Shown one piece after another: positions 18,139 through 25,759 of a stretch of DNA of 64,000 bases. The notes beneath the pieces were generated by a model that worked only from the letters and a program-made list of their open reading frames with translations, was not told where the DNA came from and did not search any database. The position numbers and the translations under genes are program-made. How positions within the stretch are numbered: position 1 is the stretch's first letter; the number at the start of each line of letters is the position of its first letter. The DNA lies in assembly GCA_040387475.1 (NCBI GenBank), contig JAZKDT010000001.1, positions 310,001-374,000 of the forward strand, read 5' to 3'. The stretch comes from UBA4416 sp040387475. GTDB taxonomy: Bacteria; Bacteroidota; Bacteroidia; B-17B0; Aurantibacillaceae.

Positions 18139-18708
18139 TTAAACCCTTAACGAACCCCTGAATCCTCTCACGGCGTAGTAGGATTCGGCGCCATTATGAT
18201 AGACAAATACATTGTTATAGCGCCGATCACAAAAAAGCGCACCATTCAATTTTCTGATGTCATTGGGGGTTTTTACCCAACTGGATGTTTTCAAGTCAAA
18301 TTCCCCTAATCCCTGTAATTGGCGATATTCCTCTTCTGTTAAAAGCTCAATGCCCATGTCGGCAGCCATGTTAATCGCACTGTCTTTAGGTTTATTTTCT
18401 TTCCGAGAATTCAGAGCTTCATGGTCATAGCAAATACTTCTTCTTCCTTTAGGAGTTTCGGCCGAACAATCATAAAAAATATACTCGCCCGTTTTTTTAT
18501 CATATCCGATCACGTCAGGTTCACCGCCGCTTATTTCCATTTCTTCCAGCGACCATAATTTTGCCGGGTGAGCTTCCAGCCGTGCCTGAACTTTATCCCA
18601 GCCGATGCCTTTGTGGCGACTCATGTTTTTCTCGAAACGGGTTCGTAGTATTTTTATTAATTCATCAGCCTGGTTTGCCGTTAATTTCTTTTTATCAGAT
18701 TTGCTCAT
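18139..18708 (-). CDS. DUF4256 family protein
   Basis: A 189-residue soluble protein matching DUF4256: LIKILRTRFEKNMSRHKGIGWDKVQARLEAHPAKLWSLEEMEISGGEPDVI at the start, YDCSAETPKGRRSICYD in the middle, and ALFCDRRYNNVFVYHNGAESYYAVRGFRG at the end. The family has no established function; it often lies beside SRPBCC and DoxX genes in Bacteroidota and Firmicutes, as here. No signal peptide or membrane helix is seen. Confidence 0.82.
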   Translation of the reverse strand: MSKSDKKKLTANQADELIKILRTRFEKNMSRHKGIGWDKVQARLEAHPAKLWSLEEMEISGGEPDVIGYDKKTGEYIFYDCSAETPKGRRSICYDHEALNSRKENKPKDSAINMAADMGIELLTEEEYRQLQGLGEFDLKTSSWVKTPNDIRKLNGALFCDRRYNNVFVYHNGAESYYAVRGFRGSLRV

Positions 18709-18755
18709 CGTTTGTTTATTGAGAGTGATTAACTAATTTATTTTCTTGTTACGGA

Positions 18756-19334
18756 TTAATCATCCAGTCCTTTGCCATCCAGAATTTGCTTCATGTATTT
18801 TTCAATTCTCGTTTCGCGCGTCTTAGCCTGTTTAGCGGCAGAAAAATAAAGTAAATAGCCTCTTTGTCGGCCAGGTGTTAATGCATAAAAAGCTTTTTTT
18901 AAAACTGCACTTTTGTTTAATCTGGCTTCAAATTCAGCTGGCATTTCAAACTCTTTGGTTTGTTTCATTTCCACTTTTAAGCCGGCTTCTTCTATGGCAA
19001 TTGCTTCATAGATATAAGCTTTGATAGTTGCTTTGAGTTTGGTTATTTCTTTTATATCTGTAAAACGGATTTGGCGGGCGGCCTGTACATTTTTTGTTTG
19101 CTGGATCAAAATGCCTTTTGGATCTTTTAACAACGACCCTTTGAAAAACAACAGCGCACAATAATCTTTAAATACATGTATTAAAACAATATTATTTTTC
19201 TCAAAGGAATAACAAGGAACACCCCACTTCAATTCTTCGTTGAGGTGGCAGTTCAAAACAATCGCTCTCAGTTTTATTATTTCTTCCTGCCACTTTTTAG
19301 CTTTTGTAAAATAAAAATCAACTTTTGGATTCAT
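18756..19334 (-). CDS. DUF1801/YdeI-like protein
   Basis: A 192-residue protein with an N-terminal DUF1801 (frataxin-like, YdhG) domain, recognisable by LNEELKWGVPCYSFEKNNIVLIHVFKDYCALLFFKGSLLKDP. A C-terminal YdeI-type helical part follows (PGRQRGYLLYFSAAKQAKTRETRIEKYMKQI). Members are small cytosolic proteins of uncertain role, sometimes described as iron-binding. It lies nine bases downstream of the DoxX gene in the same operon. Confidence 0.8.
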   Translation of the reverse strand: MNPKVDFYFTKAKKWQEEIIKLRAIVLNCHLNEELKWGVPCYSFEKNNIVLIHVFKDYCALLFFKGSLLKDPKGILIQQTKNVQAARQIRFTDIKEITKLKATIKAYIYEAIAIEEAGLKVEMKQTKEFEMPAEFEARLNKSAVLKKAFYALTPGRQRGYLLYFSAAKQAKTRETRIEKYMKQILDGKGLDD

Positions 19335-19343
19335 ACTATAAAG

Positions 19344-19724
19344 TTAATTATTTGTAAGAATTTTTCTATCGACCGGCCTGAAATACCACGAGATGATCGT
19401 GAGAATCAATAATAGTACCGGACCAAAAAACTCCTTAGCGCCGTCGCTCCCTGCTATGTGCGAAACAATAGCGCCGGTCATGGTAAAAAAGAAGCCAGCG
19501 TAAGCCCATTCTTTTACCAACGGAAATTTAGGAATAAGAACTGTTATAACACCCAGTATTTTCCAAACACCGAGTATAGTTAAAAAATAGAGTGGATAGC
19601 CAAGATGAGCCATCATATCTGCCTCTTCAGGCAATTTAATTAATTGTACAATTCCACTGGAAAGCATTCCTAACGAAAGCCAAATAGTGGCTATCCAATA
19701 AATAATTTTGTTTCTTTTTGTCAT
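19344..19724 (-). CDS. DoxX-like membrane protein
   Basis: A 126-residue, four-helix membrane protein of the DoxX/DoxD-like superfamily, with the typical GYPLYFLTILGVWKILGVITVLIPKFPLVKEWAYAGFFF centre. The function is not defined in most members; some take part in thiol redox or quinone metabolism. It is the third gene after ArsR and SRPBCC, in an order commonly seen in Bacteroidota. Confidence 0.82.
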   Translation of the reverse strand: MTKRNKIIYWIATIWLSLGMLSSGIVQLIKLPEEADMMAHLGYPLYFLTILGVWKILGVITVLIPKFPLVKEWAYAGFFFTMTGAIVSHIAGSDGAKEFFGPVLLLILTIISWYFRPVDRKILTNN

Positions 19725-19730
19725 AGTATA

Positions 19731-20198
19731 TTATTTTAGTTTTGTTACAATGTCCTGTAGTCGGTTATGTGCCATGTTTAGGCCACTGGCAAAGGGTAAT
19801 GCCAGCATCTGATCTCTCAAAGCCACCGATCTGTATACAATATGCATATTCAATTGACTCGTGTCTTCTGTAAGCTTTTCAAAATCCAGGAACTCAAGTT
19901 GAACATCAAAGGGCGTGTTCTCCATTTTGAAGGTGCGAATGATCTGTTGATTCGGGATGAACTCATGAATAACACCGTTAGCTCTAAATACTACATTACC
20001 TGATGGATCGGAGGTTTCAAACTGGTAGCTACCGTGTTTTTTACTTTCAAGTTTCAGCACTTTTGTGCTCATCCATTGCTCAACAATCTCGGCCTCAGCA
20101 TATGCTCTAAAAAGTAACTCCACCGGCAGATCAAATTCTCTTGCGATGATCAGATCATGTTTACCGTCTTCGGCATTAATGTTTGTTTTTCTTTCCAT
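19731..20198 (-). CDS. SRPBCC (AHSA1-type) domain protein
   Basis: A 155-residue START-like fold protein. The signature is the run IAREFDLPVELLFRAYAEAEIVEQWM followed by beta strands and FEKLTEDTSQLNMHIVYRS, typical of the AHSA1/Hsp90-activator-like group of SRPBCC proteins. These bind hydrophobic ligands in a cavity. It starts five bases after the ArsR gene, a pairing that is very common and suggests the SRPBCC protein is under ArsR control. Confidence 0.87.
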   Translation of the reverse strand: MERKTNINAEDGKHDLIIAREFDLPVELLFRAYAEAEIVEQWMSTKVLKLESKKHGSYQFETSDPSGNVVFRANGVIHEFIPNQQIIRTFKMENTPFDVQLEFLDFEKLTEDTSQLNMHIVYRSVALRDQMLALPFASGLNMAHNRLQDIVTKLK

Positions 20199-20203
20199 CG
20201 TTT

Positions 20204-20527
20204 CTATTTTTTTGATTTGTATTTTTTCATCACAGTCTCCAGTTTATTAAATCTTTCGTCCCACATGTTGCGAAAAGGCTCAATAAAATCAGCTATTTCT
20301 TTCATTTTTTTCACGTTAATGTGATAATAGATCTCGCGGCCGGTTTGTTGCTTTTCCAGTAATTCACATTCGGTCAGTATTTGAAGGTGCTTAGAAACAG
20401 TAGGCCTTGCCGTGTCAAAATTGGAAGCAATAGCGCCGGCGGTCATTGACTGAGAGGTTACCAATACGAGAATAGCCCTTCTGGTGGGATCGGCAATAGC
20501 CTGGAATACATCTCGTCTTAAATTCAT
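20204..20527 (-). CDS. ArsR family transcriptional repressor
   Basis: A 107-residue winged-helix repressor: DVFQAIADPTRRAILVLV, then MTAGAIASNFDTARPTVSKHLQILTECELLEKQQTGREIYYHIN. The metal-binding CxCxxC of ArsR is absent, so it belongs to the large non-metal subgroup found with SRPBCC genes. Two 18-bp palindromes lie immediately before its start codon and around its promoter, which points to autoregulation of the eight-gene operon that it heads. Confidence 0.9.
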   Translation of the reverse strand: MNLRRDVFQAIADPTRRAILVLVTSQSMTAGAIASNFDTARPTVSKHLQILTECELLEKQQTGREIYYHINVKKMKEIADFIEPFRNMWDERFNKLETVMKKYKSKK

Positions 20528-20529
20528 TG

Positions 20530-20547
20530 TGTAGCTATTTAACTACA
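20530..20547. promoter_or_regulatory. Operator palindrome 1, next to the ArsR start codon
   Basis: TGTAGCTATTTAACTACA, an 18-bp near-perfect inverted repeat three bases upstream of the arsR-like ATG. It is identical to the copy at 20556 except for one base, and the two centres are 26 bp apart. Palindromes like this before an ArsR gene are usual binding sites. Confidence 0.7.
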
Positions 20548-20553
20548 AATATA
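20546..20553 (-). promoter_or_regulatory. Promoter -7 box of the ArsR operon
   Basis: On the minus strand TATATTTG (TAnnTTTG) sits between the two palindromes. A TTG at 20576-20574 lies exactly 20 bases further upstream, a good -33 spacing. Palindrome 2 fills the spacer, so a bound repressor would cover the promoter. Confidence 0.6.
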
Positions 20554-20555
20554 AA

Positions 20556-20573
20556 TGTAGTTATTTAACTACA
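20556..20573. promoter_or_regulatory. Operator palindrome 2, between -33 and -7
   Basis: TGTAGTTATTTAACTACA, an 18-bp inverted repeat and second copy of the site at 20530. It occupies the spacer of the minus-strand promoter and lies 65 bases before the divergent M48 gene. Confidence 0.7.
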
Positions 20574-20588
20574 CAAGTTTTTGTGAAT

Positions 20589-20596
20589 TATATTTG
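20589..20596 (+). promoter_or_regulatory. Candidate -7 box for the M48 peptidase operon
   Basis: TATATTTG on the plus strand, 41 bases before the ATG at 20638. It is divergent from the ArsR promoter, and the expected -33 zone falls on palindrome 2, so the two operons may share control. Confidence 0.4.
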
Positions 20597-20637
20597 AAAT
20601 AAATGTTATATATTGAGGTTGTATAAACGCACAGCTT

Positions 20638-21735
20638 ATGTCAATTTATAATGCTATACTTATTGATCCGGGACCTGGATTTAACCGCGAGTCGGGGAGT
20701 ATAGAAGTTAAAGCGAGCTCCATTTTATTTTTTAACGAGAACAGAAAACACGATATTTCATTCCTGAATCTTGAAATGACCGTCGGTGGAAACAATAAAG
20801 AGCTTGTTTTTTTTGCAGATAAAAGAAACAAAGATATTTCTTTTTACACCAGCGATAGATCTATCTTAAAAGATAGCACTATCAAAGCCCATCCCGATTT
20901 TGCTTCTCAGATGAAGGTGGTAAAAAAGGCGAGACGAAGTATTACTTTGGCCTTGTTTATCATTTGTGTGATTATTGCGTCCATTGTTGTTTCCCTCTTT
21001 GCCTTTAAAGATACATTTGTGGAAGGTTTGGCGAATAAGGTTCCTATTGATTGGGAGCAAAAAATGGGCGATAAATTATTTGCAACAATGTCTTTACAAT
21101 ATGATTTTATCGAGAACGACAGCTTAAAGACTGAGCTTATCCGAATTGCCGCACCTTTAATCAAACAGATAGAAAAAGACGGGACGAAGATCGAATTTTA
21201 TTTTATCAAAGATCCAACCATCAATGCGTTTGCCTTACCAGGCGGCAAAGTGATTGTTCAAACAGGACTTATTGAAAATGCAAAGTCCTGGGAAGAGTTA
21301 TTGGGCGTGGTAGGCCACGAGTTAGCACATGTAAAAAGACGTCACCATATTAGGGGAGTGATTGATAACCTGGGATTGTATGTGATCATTTCCTCCCTGG
21401 TTGGAGATATATCGGCAATATCAGGCACGATCATTAACATGGGCGGGGATTTGGCCTCACTATCCAACAGTCGCGATTTTGAGACAGAGGCCGATGAAAC
21501 AGGTCTAGATTATTTAGTAGCGGCCGGTATAAATCCCGAAGGCTTGATTTCTTTTTTCAAAACACTGGACGAACAAACGCCGGTTAAAACAGAAGGCTAC
21601 ATGTCTTTTTTATCAACCCATCCCGCAACCGAAGACAGAATCGACCACCTTAAAAAACTGTTGAAAGAAAAGAATGTGAAAATTGAGCTTATTAAAGACG
21701 ACTTTAATCACTATAAACAAATCATAAAAAAATAA
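20638..21735 (+). CDS. M48 family zinc metallopeptidase, membrane anchored
   Basis: A 365-residue protein with an N-terminal beta-rich soluble segment (residues 1 to about 95) and one membrane helix near 102 to 122. The M48 catalytic domain has the zinc motif HELAH (His227, Glu228, His231) and third ligand Glu284 in ETEADETGLDYL. The FALPGGKVIVQTGLIE segment is the usual edge strand. It belongs to the Oma1/BepA/HtpX superfamily and probably degrades or processes membrane or envelope proteins. Three AIM24-like genes follow with two-base gaps, so all four likely act together. In mitochondria both Oma1 and Aim24 concern the inner membrane, an interesting but untested parallel. Confidence 0.88.
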   Translation: MSIYNAILIDPGPGFNRESGSIEVKASSILFFNENRKHDISFLNLEMTVGGNNKELVFFADKRNKDISFYTSDRSILKDSTIKAHPDFASQMKVVKKARRSITLALFIICVIIASIVVSLFAFKDTFVEGLANKVPIDWEQKMGDKLFATMSLQYDFIENDSLKTELIRIAAPLIKQIEKDGTKIEFYFIKDPTINAFALPGGKVIVQTGLIENAKSWEELLGVVGHELAHVKRRHHIRGVIDNLGLYVIISSLVGDISAISGTIINMGGDLASLSNSRDFETEADETGLDYLVAAGINPEGLISFFKTLDEQTPVKTEGYMSFLSTHPATEDRIDHLKKLLKEKNVKIELIKDDFNHYKQIIKK

Positions 21736-21737
21736 CT

Positions 21738-22397
21738 ATGAATGTAAAAATAGAAGCAAACCCTGCGTTTGCGTATCTCGATATAGAGTTAGCGCCTGGC
21801 GAAACAATTGTTTCGGAAGCAGATGCTATGGCCACTATGTCTTCGGAATTAGACATGACTGCCAAATTTAATGGTGGATTTTTTCAGGGCATTTCAAGAA
21901 AATTACTGGGCGGAGAAAGTATGTTTGTAAATCACTTTACCAACAACACAAGCAAATCCTTAAAATTGACCCTAACCCAGGCCACGCCCGGAGACATGGA
22001 GTGTAAAGTATTAAATAATGAAACCTATTGTTTGGAAGGCGGTGCTTATGTTGCTTCTGAGCCGGGCATAAAGCTAGGCCTGCGTTGGGCAGGATTTGGT
22101 TCATTTATTGCCCGCGAAGGACTTTTTAAACTTATTGTTAAAGGAACTGGCAAAGTTTACTTTGGTGCTTATGGCGGAATTGTTGAGAGAGAAGTAAAAG
22201 GAGAATATATTGTTGATTCAGGCCATTTAGTTGGTTACGAAAAAGACATGCAATTGAAGCCAAAATTATCAAACGGTATTATTGGCAGTATTACCAGCGG
22301 CGAAGGTTTTGTAACCAAAGTTACAGGCAACGGAAAAATTTATTTACAAACCAGAAACCTTTCGGGCTTGGCATCATGGGTTAACAGACATTTATAA
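21738..22397 (+). CDS. AIM24/TIGR00266 family protein, copy 1
   Basis: A 219-residue beta-helical or lectin-like protein of the TIGR00266/AIM24 family. Family phrases are the LAPGETIVSEADAMATMSSELDM opening, GESMFVNHFTN, the AFGSFIAREGLFKLIVKGTGKVYFGAYGGI middle, and IVDSGHLVGYEKDM. The function is unknown in bacteria. It starts two bases after the M48 gene and is followed by two further paralogues, also with two-base gaps. Confidence 0.85.
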   Translation: MNVKIEANPAFAYLDIELAPGETIVSEADAMATMSSELDMTAKFNGGFFQGISRKLLGGESMFVNHFTNNTSKSLKLTLTQATPGDMECKVLNNETYCLEGGAYVASEPGIKLGLRWAGFGSFIAREGLFKLIVKGTGKVYFGAYGGIVEREVKGEYIVDSGHLVGYEKDMQLKPKLSNGIIGSITSGEGFVTKVTGNGKIYLQTRNLSGLASWVNRHL

Positions 22398-22399
22398 TT

Positions 22400-23113
22400 A
22401 TGGAAAACACTATTCAATCAGCAACTACAAATCAGCTGGACGTAAAATTTCAAATGCGTCCGGGTGCAACGGCGGCAGAAATAACGCTCAAGCCAGGCCA
22501 AAAATTAACGGCGGAAGGCGGAGCTATGATAGCCAAGTCAATGGCTATTCAAATGACCACTAGCACCCAACAAAAAAAATCGGGCGGCATTATTAAAGGA
22601 TTAAAGAGATTGGTATCGGGAGAGAATTTCTTTTTAAACCATTACGTAGCACCGGCGGAAGGCGGAAAACTTTGGTTGGGAGCCACTCATATTGGTGATA
22701 TGGAGCAAAAAGAATTGCATGGAGAGAACTTAATTATACAAGGTGGCTCTTTTGTAGCATGTACCGAAAACGTTAGTATAGATGCCAGTTGGCAGGGATT
22801 TAAAAACCTTGTATCAAAAGAAAGCCTTTTTTGGGTAAAGGCCTCAGGTCACGGCACTGTTATTTTTAATTCTTTTGGCGCTATCTATAAACTTGAGGTA
22901 GATGGAGAGCACATCGTGGATACCGGGCACATTGTTGCTTTTGAAGAAACACTGGCATTTACCTTAACCAAAGCAGGAAAAAGCTGGGTAAGCTCTGTAT
23001 TGGGAGGTGAAGGCCTTGTATGTAAATTTAAAGGTAAAGGCATCGTTTGGGTGCAATCGCATAATTCATCATCATTCGGTTCAACATTAGGGCCACAACT
23101 TAAACCAAGATAA
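22400..23113 (+). CDS. AIM24/TIGR00266 family protein, copy 2
   Basis: A 237-residue paralogue of the neighbours on both sides. The same sequence landmarks occur in order: LKPGQKLTAEGGAMIAKSMAIQM, GENFFLNHYVA, GDMEQKELHGENL, LFWVKASGHGTVIFNSFGAIYKL, and IVDTGHIVAFEETL. It has an N-terminal extension of some ten residues and a Lys-rich loop. It has diverged clearly from copies 1 and 3, so this is an old duplication, possibly giving a hetero-oligomer. Confidence 0.85.
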   Translation: MENTIQSATTNQLDVKFQMRPGATAAEITLKPGQKLTAEGGAMIAKSMAIQMTTSTQQKKSGGIIKGLKRLVSGENFFLNHYVAPAEGGKLWLGATHIGDMEQKELHGENLIIQGGSFVACTENVSIDASWQGFKNLVSKESLFWVKASGHGTVIFNSFGAIYKLEVDGEHIVDTGHIVAFEETLAFTLTKAGKSWVSSVLGGEGLVCKFKGKGIVWVQSHNSSSFGSTLGPQLKPR

Positions 23114-23115
23114 TA

Positions 23116-23805
23116 ATGGAAGCAATTCATACAACAGAGGGTTTCGATTTTAAATTTGATTGTAAACCGGATTATGGTTTCTTAACTGTAAAGATTCCGA
23201 ATGGTAAAAAAATAAAAGTAGAAGCAGCAGCAATGGCTTCTATGGATACTAATTTGGAAATGAAGACAAAATTTAAGGGTGGCTTCAAGCGTTTTTTGTC
23301 TGGAGAGTCATTATTTATTAATGAATTTACCGCGAAAAATGGTAACGCCGAAATTCAAATTGCACCAGCGGCGCCAGGTGATATTGATCATGTGTATTTA
23401 AATAATCAGACCATATATCTTCAGAATACAGCATTTGTTGCTTCAGGGGACGAAGTACAGGTAGATACGAAATGGCAGGGTTTTACCAAAGGATTTTTCT
23501 CGGGCGAGAATTTCTTTTTAATTAAATGTTCAGGTAAAGGGGATCTTTGGTTTAATTCGTATGGAGGCATTATTCCTATTGATATAGATGGTGATTATGT
23601 AGTGGATACCGGTCACATTGTAGCGTTCACAGAAGATCTGACCTATACTATCAACCGTATTGGAGGATATAAATCCCTGTTCTTTTCGGGAGAAGGACTG
23701 GTTTGTAATTTTAAGGGCAAGGGTAGGGTATGGATTCAGACGCGTAAGATAAATCCTTTTGTAAGTTGGGTTCATCCATTCAGACCGAAGAAAAATAATA
23801 ATTAA
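23116..23805 (+). CDS. AIM24/TIGR00266 family protein, copy 3
   Basis: A 229-residue third paralogue: IPNGKKIKVEAAAMASMDTNLEM, GESLFINEFTA, GDIDHVYLNNQTI, FFLIKCSGKGDLWFNSYGGIIPI, and VVDTGHIVAFTEDL. It is closest in style to copy 2 in its second half. It ends the operon, and a strong terminator follows one base after its stop codon. Confidence 0.85.
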   Translation: MEAIHTTEGFDFKFDCKPDYGFLTVKIPNGKKIKVEAAAMASMDTNLEMKTKFKGGFKRFLSGESLFINEFTAKNGNAEIQIAPAAPGDIDHVYLNNQTIYLQNTAFVASGDEVQVDTKWQGFTKGFFSGENFFLIKCSGKGDLWFNSYGGIIPIDIDGDYVVDTGHIVAFTEDLTYTINRIGGYKSLFFSGEGLVCNFKGKGRVWIQTRKINPFVSWVHPFRPKKNNN

Positions 23806-23833
23806 AAAAGGAGGAGCATTTGCTCCTCCTTTT
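23806..23833 (+). terminator. Intrinsic terminator of the M48-AIM24 operon
   Basis: AAAAGGAGGAGCA at 23806-23818 pairs with TGCTCCTCCTTTT at 23821-23833 and ends in a T run. The symmetric A and T runs could also serve the convergent gene at 23854. Confidence 0.9.
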
Positions 23834-23853
23834 CGTTGAATGGTCTATCCTTT

Positions 23854-24474
23854 TTAATCTTCCATTTTGATCTTTTCGATCATCAGATGTTTTTTGAATT
23901 TTCGCACGAGATCCGCCATTTGCAATTCTCTTTCCTCAAGGTCTTTCATATCAAGATCAGAAGCGTCAGCTACAGGTTTTAATTTCGCGACATTAGATTT
24001 CATTTGTTCCAGGCCTGATACGGTAGCTTCATGTTCCGGATCAGAACTATCAAGCAAAGCTACTTTTTCTTCGGTGTCTTTAATGAATTTTTCTACATAC
24101 GGTATCATGTCCCAGGGGTTATTAGGCGTGTTCCATACAAAGGCAATATTGCAACGACGGCATTTATATTTATTGCTTTTCCAACCCTGCGCCGTAGTAT
24201 CGAAACCAATAACCTTAAGCATTTCGTTGCTGCTGCATTTCGGGCATTTGGCATTGTCTTTTATCATCCCTTGCAATTGCTCTCGCTCTGATAGTACAAT
24301 CTCCCGGTTTTTTGCATGTTGATGGAGCTGCTCCGTTAATTTGTCACAGGTCTCTAACATCTGGCGATAATCTTCGTCCAGTTTATTTTCTGTAATAAGT
24401 ACCTGCGCACGTTTTTTAAAATACTGCACCAGTTTTATGAGTTCACGTTCTTCGGGTTTCAGGTTTTGTTCCAT
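23854..24474 (-). CDS. Hypothetical coiled-coil protein with central zinc ribbon
   Basis: A 206-residue cytosolic protein. Residues 1 to 70 and 140 to 200 are strongly charged, predicted helical and probably coiled coil. The middle holds a zinc-ribbon CPKCSS...KYKCRRCNIAFVWN, with Cys pairs about 30 residues apart. Similar ribbon-helix proteins bind nucleic acid or RNA polymerase, but I do not recognise the family. It stands alone between the AIM24 operon and the broken SMP-30 gene. Confidence 0.6.
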   Translation of the reverse strand: MEQNLKPEERELIKLVQYFKKRAQVLITENKLDEDYRQMLETCDKLTEQLHQHAKNREIVLSEREQLQGMIKDNAKCPKCSSNEMLKVIGFDTTAQGWKSNKYKCRRCNIAFVWNTPNNPWDMIPYVEKFIKDTEEKVALLDSSDPEHEATVSGLEQMKSNVAKLKPVADASDLDMKDLEERELQMADLVRKFKKHLMIEKIKMED

Positions 24475-24550
24475 GATAGCGCACTTTTATCAAAGATAAT
24501 AAAATCAAAAAACAGGTTCAAATTTATTTAATCCTAGCCTGAAATTCAAA

Positions 24551-25633
24551 TTACAATTTAAATTTTGAGATGGTGTGGAATTTGTCGGGACCAGAATTTT
24601 TTATTCCCGGAAACGTGTCAAAGTTCACAATCAGTAAATTGCCTTTATAGATAATGGTTTCACACGGATTATCCAGTTGCCCGTCGGAGCCATTCGCATC
24701 ACCATTTTGCCATATTAAGTGAATGGTGTTTGTATTTAGATCCAGTTGATGCACACTGTTGTTATCATAATTAGCAATAAAGATACTGTTCCTGGCTTTA
24801 TCGTAAAAAAAGCCGTCACAACATCTTATTTTATCTGAATCAAAAACGATGGTTTGTGACTTGACTTTTCGGTCTTTCGTAAATTCAAATTTTGTAATCA
24901 CTCCGTCGCCAAAATTACCGGCGTATAAATTACCCTTACTGTCAAATGCAATTCCATCAATTCCAATGGTCGGGCGATTGATTTCAGATTTTAAAGTAAA
25001 CATACTGATTAGATGTGCGGCTTTTATATCGGAAGTTAGCATTAGCTTTCCTTTATTTAATTCTTCTAATGAAAAACTATAAAGACTGCTTTCCCTTTTG
25101 TTTTCAGCCCAGGCATCCGTTATGTAAATTCTGTTTTCATACCATCTGACTGCTTCACCAAAATTGAAGCCTTCAGCTAAAATTTCTGCATGGCTTGGTT
25201 TTCCTTTTTCAACTATAATGCGAATTAAACGAGATAAGTTTTCCTTACCCGAAAAAAATTGGTTGTCCATCAGGTAAAGATTTCCATCCGGGCCAAATTC
25301 CATTCCCATCGGATGCACTCTGTTTGTAACAGGATGAAGTGGCAATTTATCAAACCAAACAAAAGGCTTATCCTGTTCATCAAAAGTGAGAATTTTACTG
25401 CCGTTTACTTCAAATGAAGTAGGATTTGTAATGGCTAAAAAAAGGTTTCCCTTTTTGTCGATCGCCATACCATCAGGTGTTGTGCAGGTTTCTCCCAAGT
25501 CTGCAAACAGCGTTGGTTTTACGAGTTTGCTAGTTGTGGTATCGTAGACAATCTCTTGCTTTGTGTTTTGCTAGAATACGCTGAGGTAATTGATTGTTAA
25601 AGTTAACAGAAAAATTAGCTTCGTATTTTTCAT
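24551..25633 (-). pseudogene. SMP-30/gluconolactonase-like beta-propeller protein with an in-frame amber codon
   Basis: From an ATG at 25633 the minus strand encodes a clear signal peptide (MKNTKLIFLLTLT, then INYLSVF), then TAG at 25573-25571. In the same frame it goes on QNTKQEIVYDTTTSKLVKPTLFADLGETCTTPDG and on to a complete propeller domain ending at 24551. The propeller has NHL/SMP-30-type repeats (IDKKGNLFLAITNP, FGPDGNLYLMDNQ, FDSKGNLYAGNFGDG). Without the stop the protein would have about 360 residues and be exported. A TTG at 25498 could start a 315-residue fragment lacking the export signal, which I consider an artefact. A single base change such as CAG to TAG explains the break; a sequencing error or stop-codon suppression is possible. 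Confidence 0.7.
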
Positions 25634-25715
25634 AGCTGTATTGGCGATAAACCGTTTTAAACAAAACTAAAGATTTACAACTATGTAAACACAAAAATAT
25701 TCTTAATAAAACAAA

Positions 25716-25745
25716 AAAAGCGCTTATTGTTTAGTAAGCGCTTTT
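25716..25745 (-). terminator. Intrinsic terminator of the actA-coxA operon
   Basis: An 11-bp perfect stem, AAAAGCGCTTA (25716-25726) with TAAGCGCTTTT (25735-25745), an eight-base loop, and a T run on the minus strand. It lies just after the cytochrome oxidase subunit I stop codon. Confidence 0.88.
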
Positions 25746-25759
25746 GCAGTTTCATTTTA

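Noticed and set aside
24551..25498. SMP-30 protein starting at TTG 25498
   Set aside because: The same frame continues upstream to an ATG with a signal peptide, so the TTG is only the first start after the amber codon.
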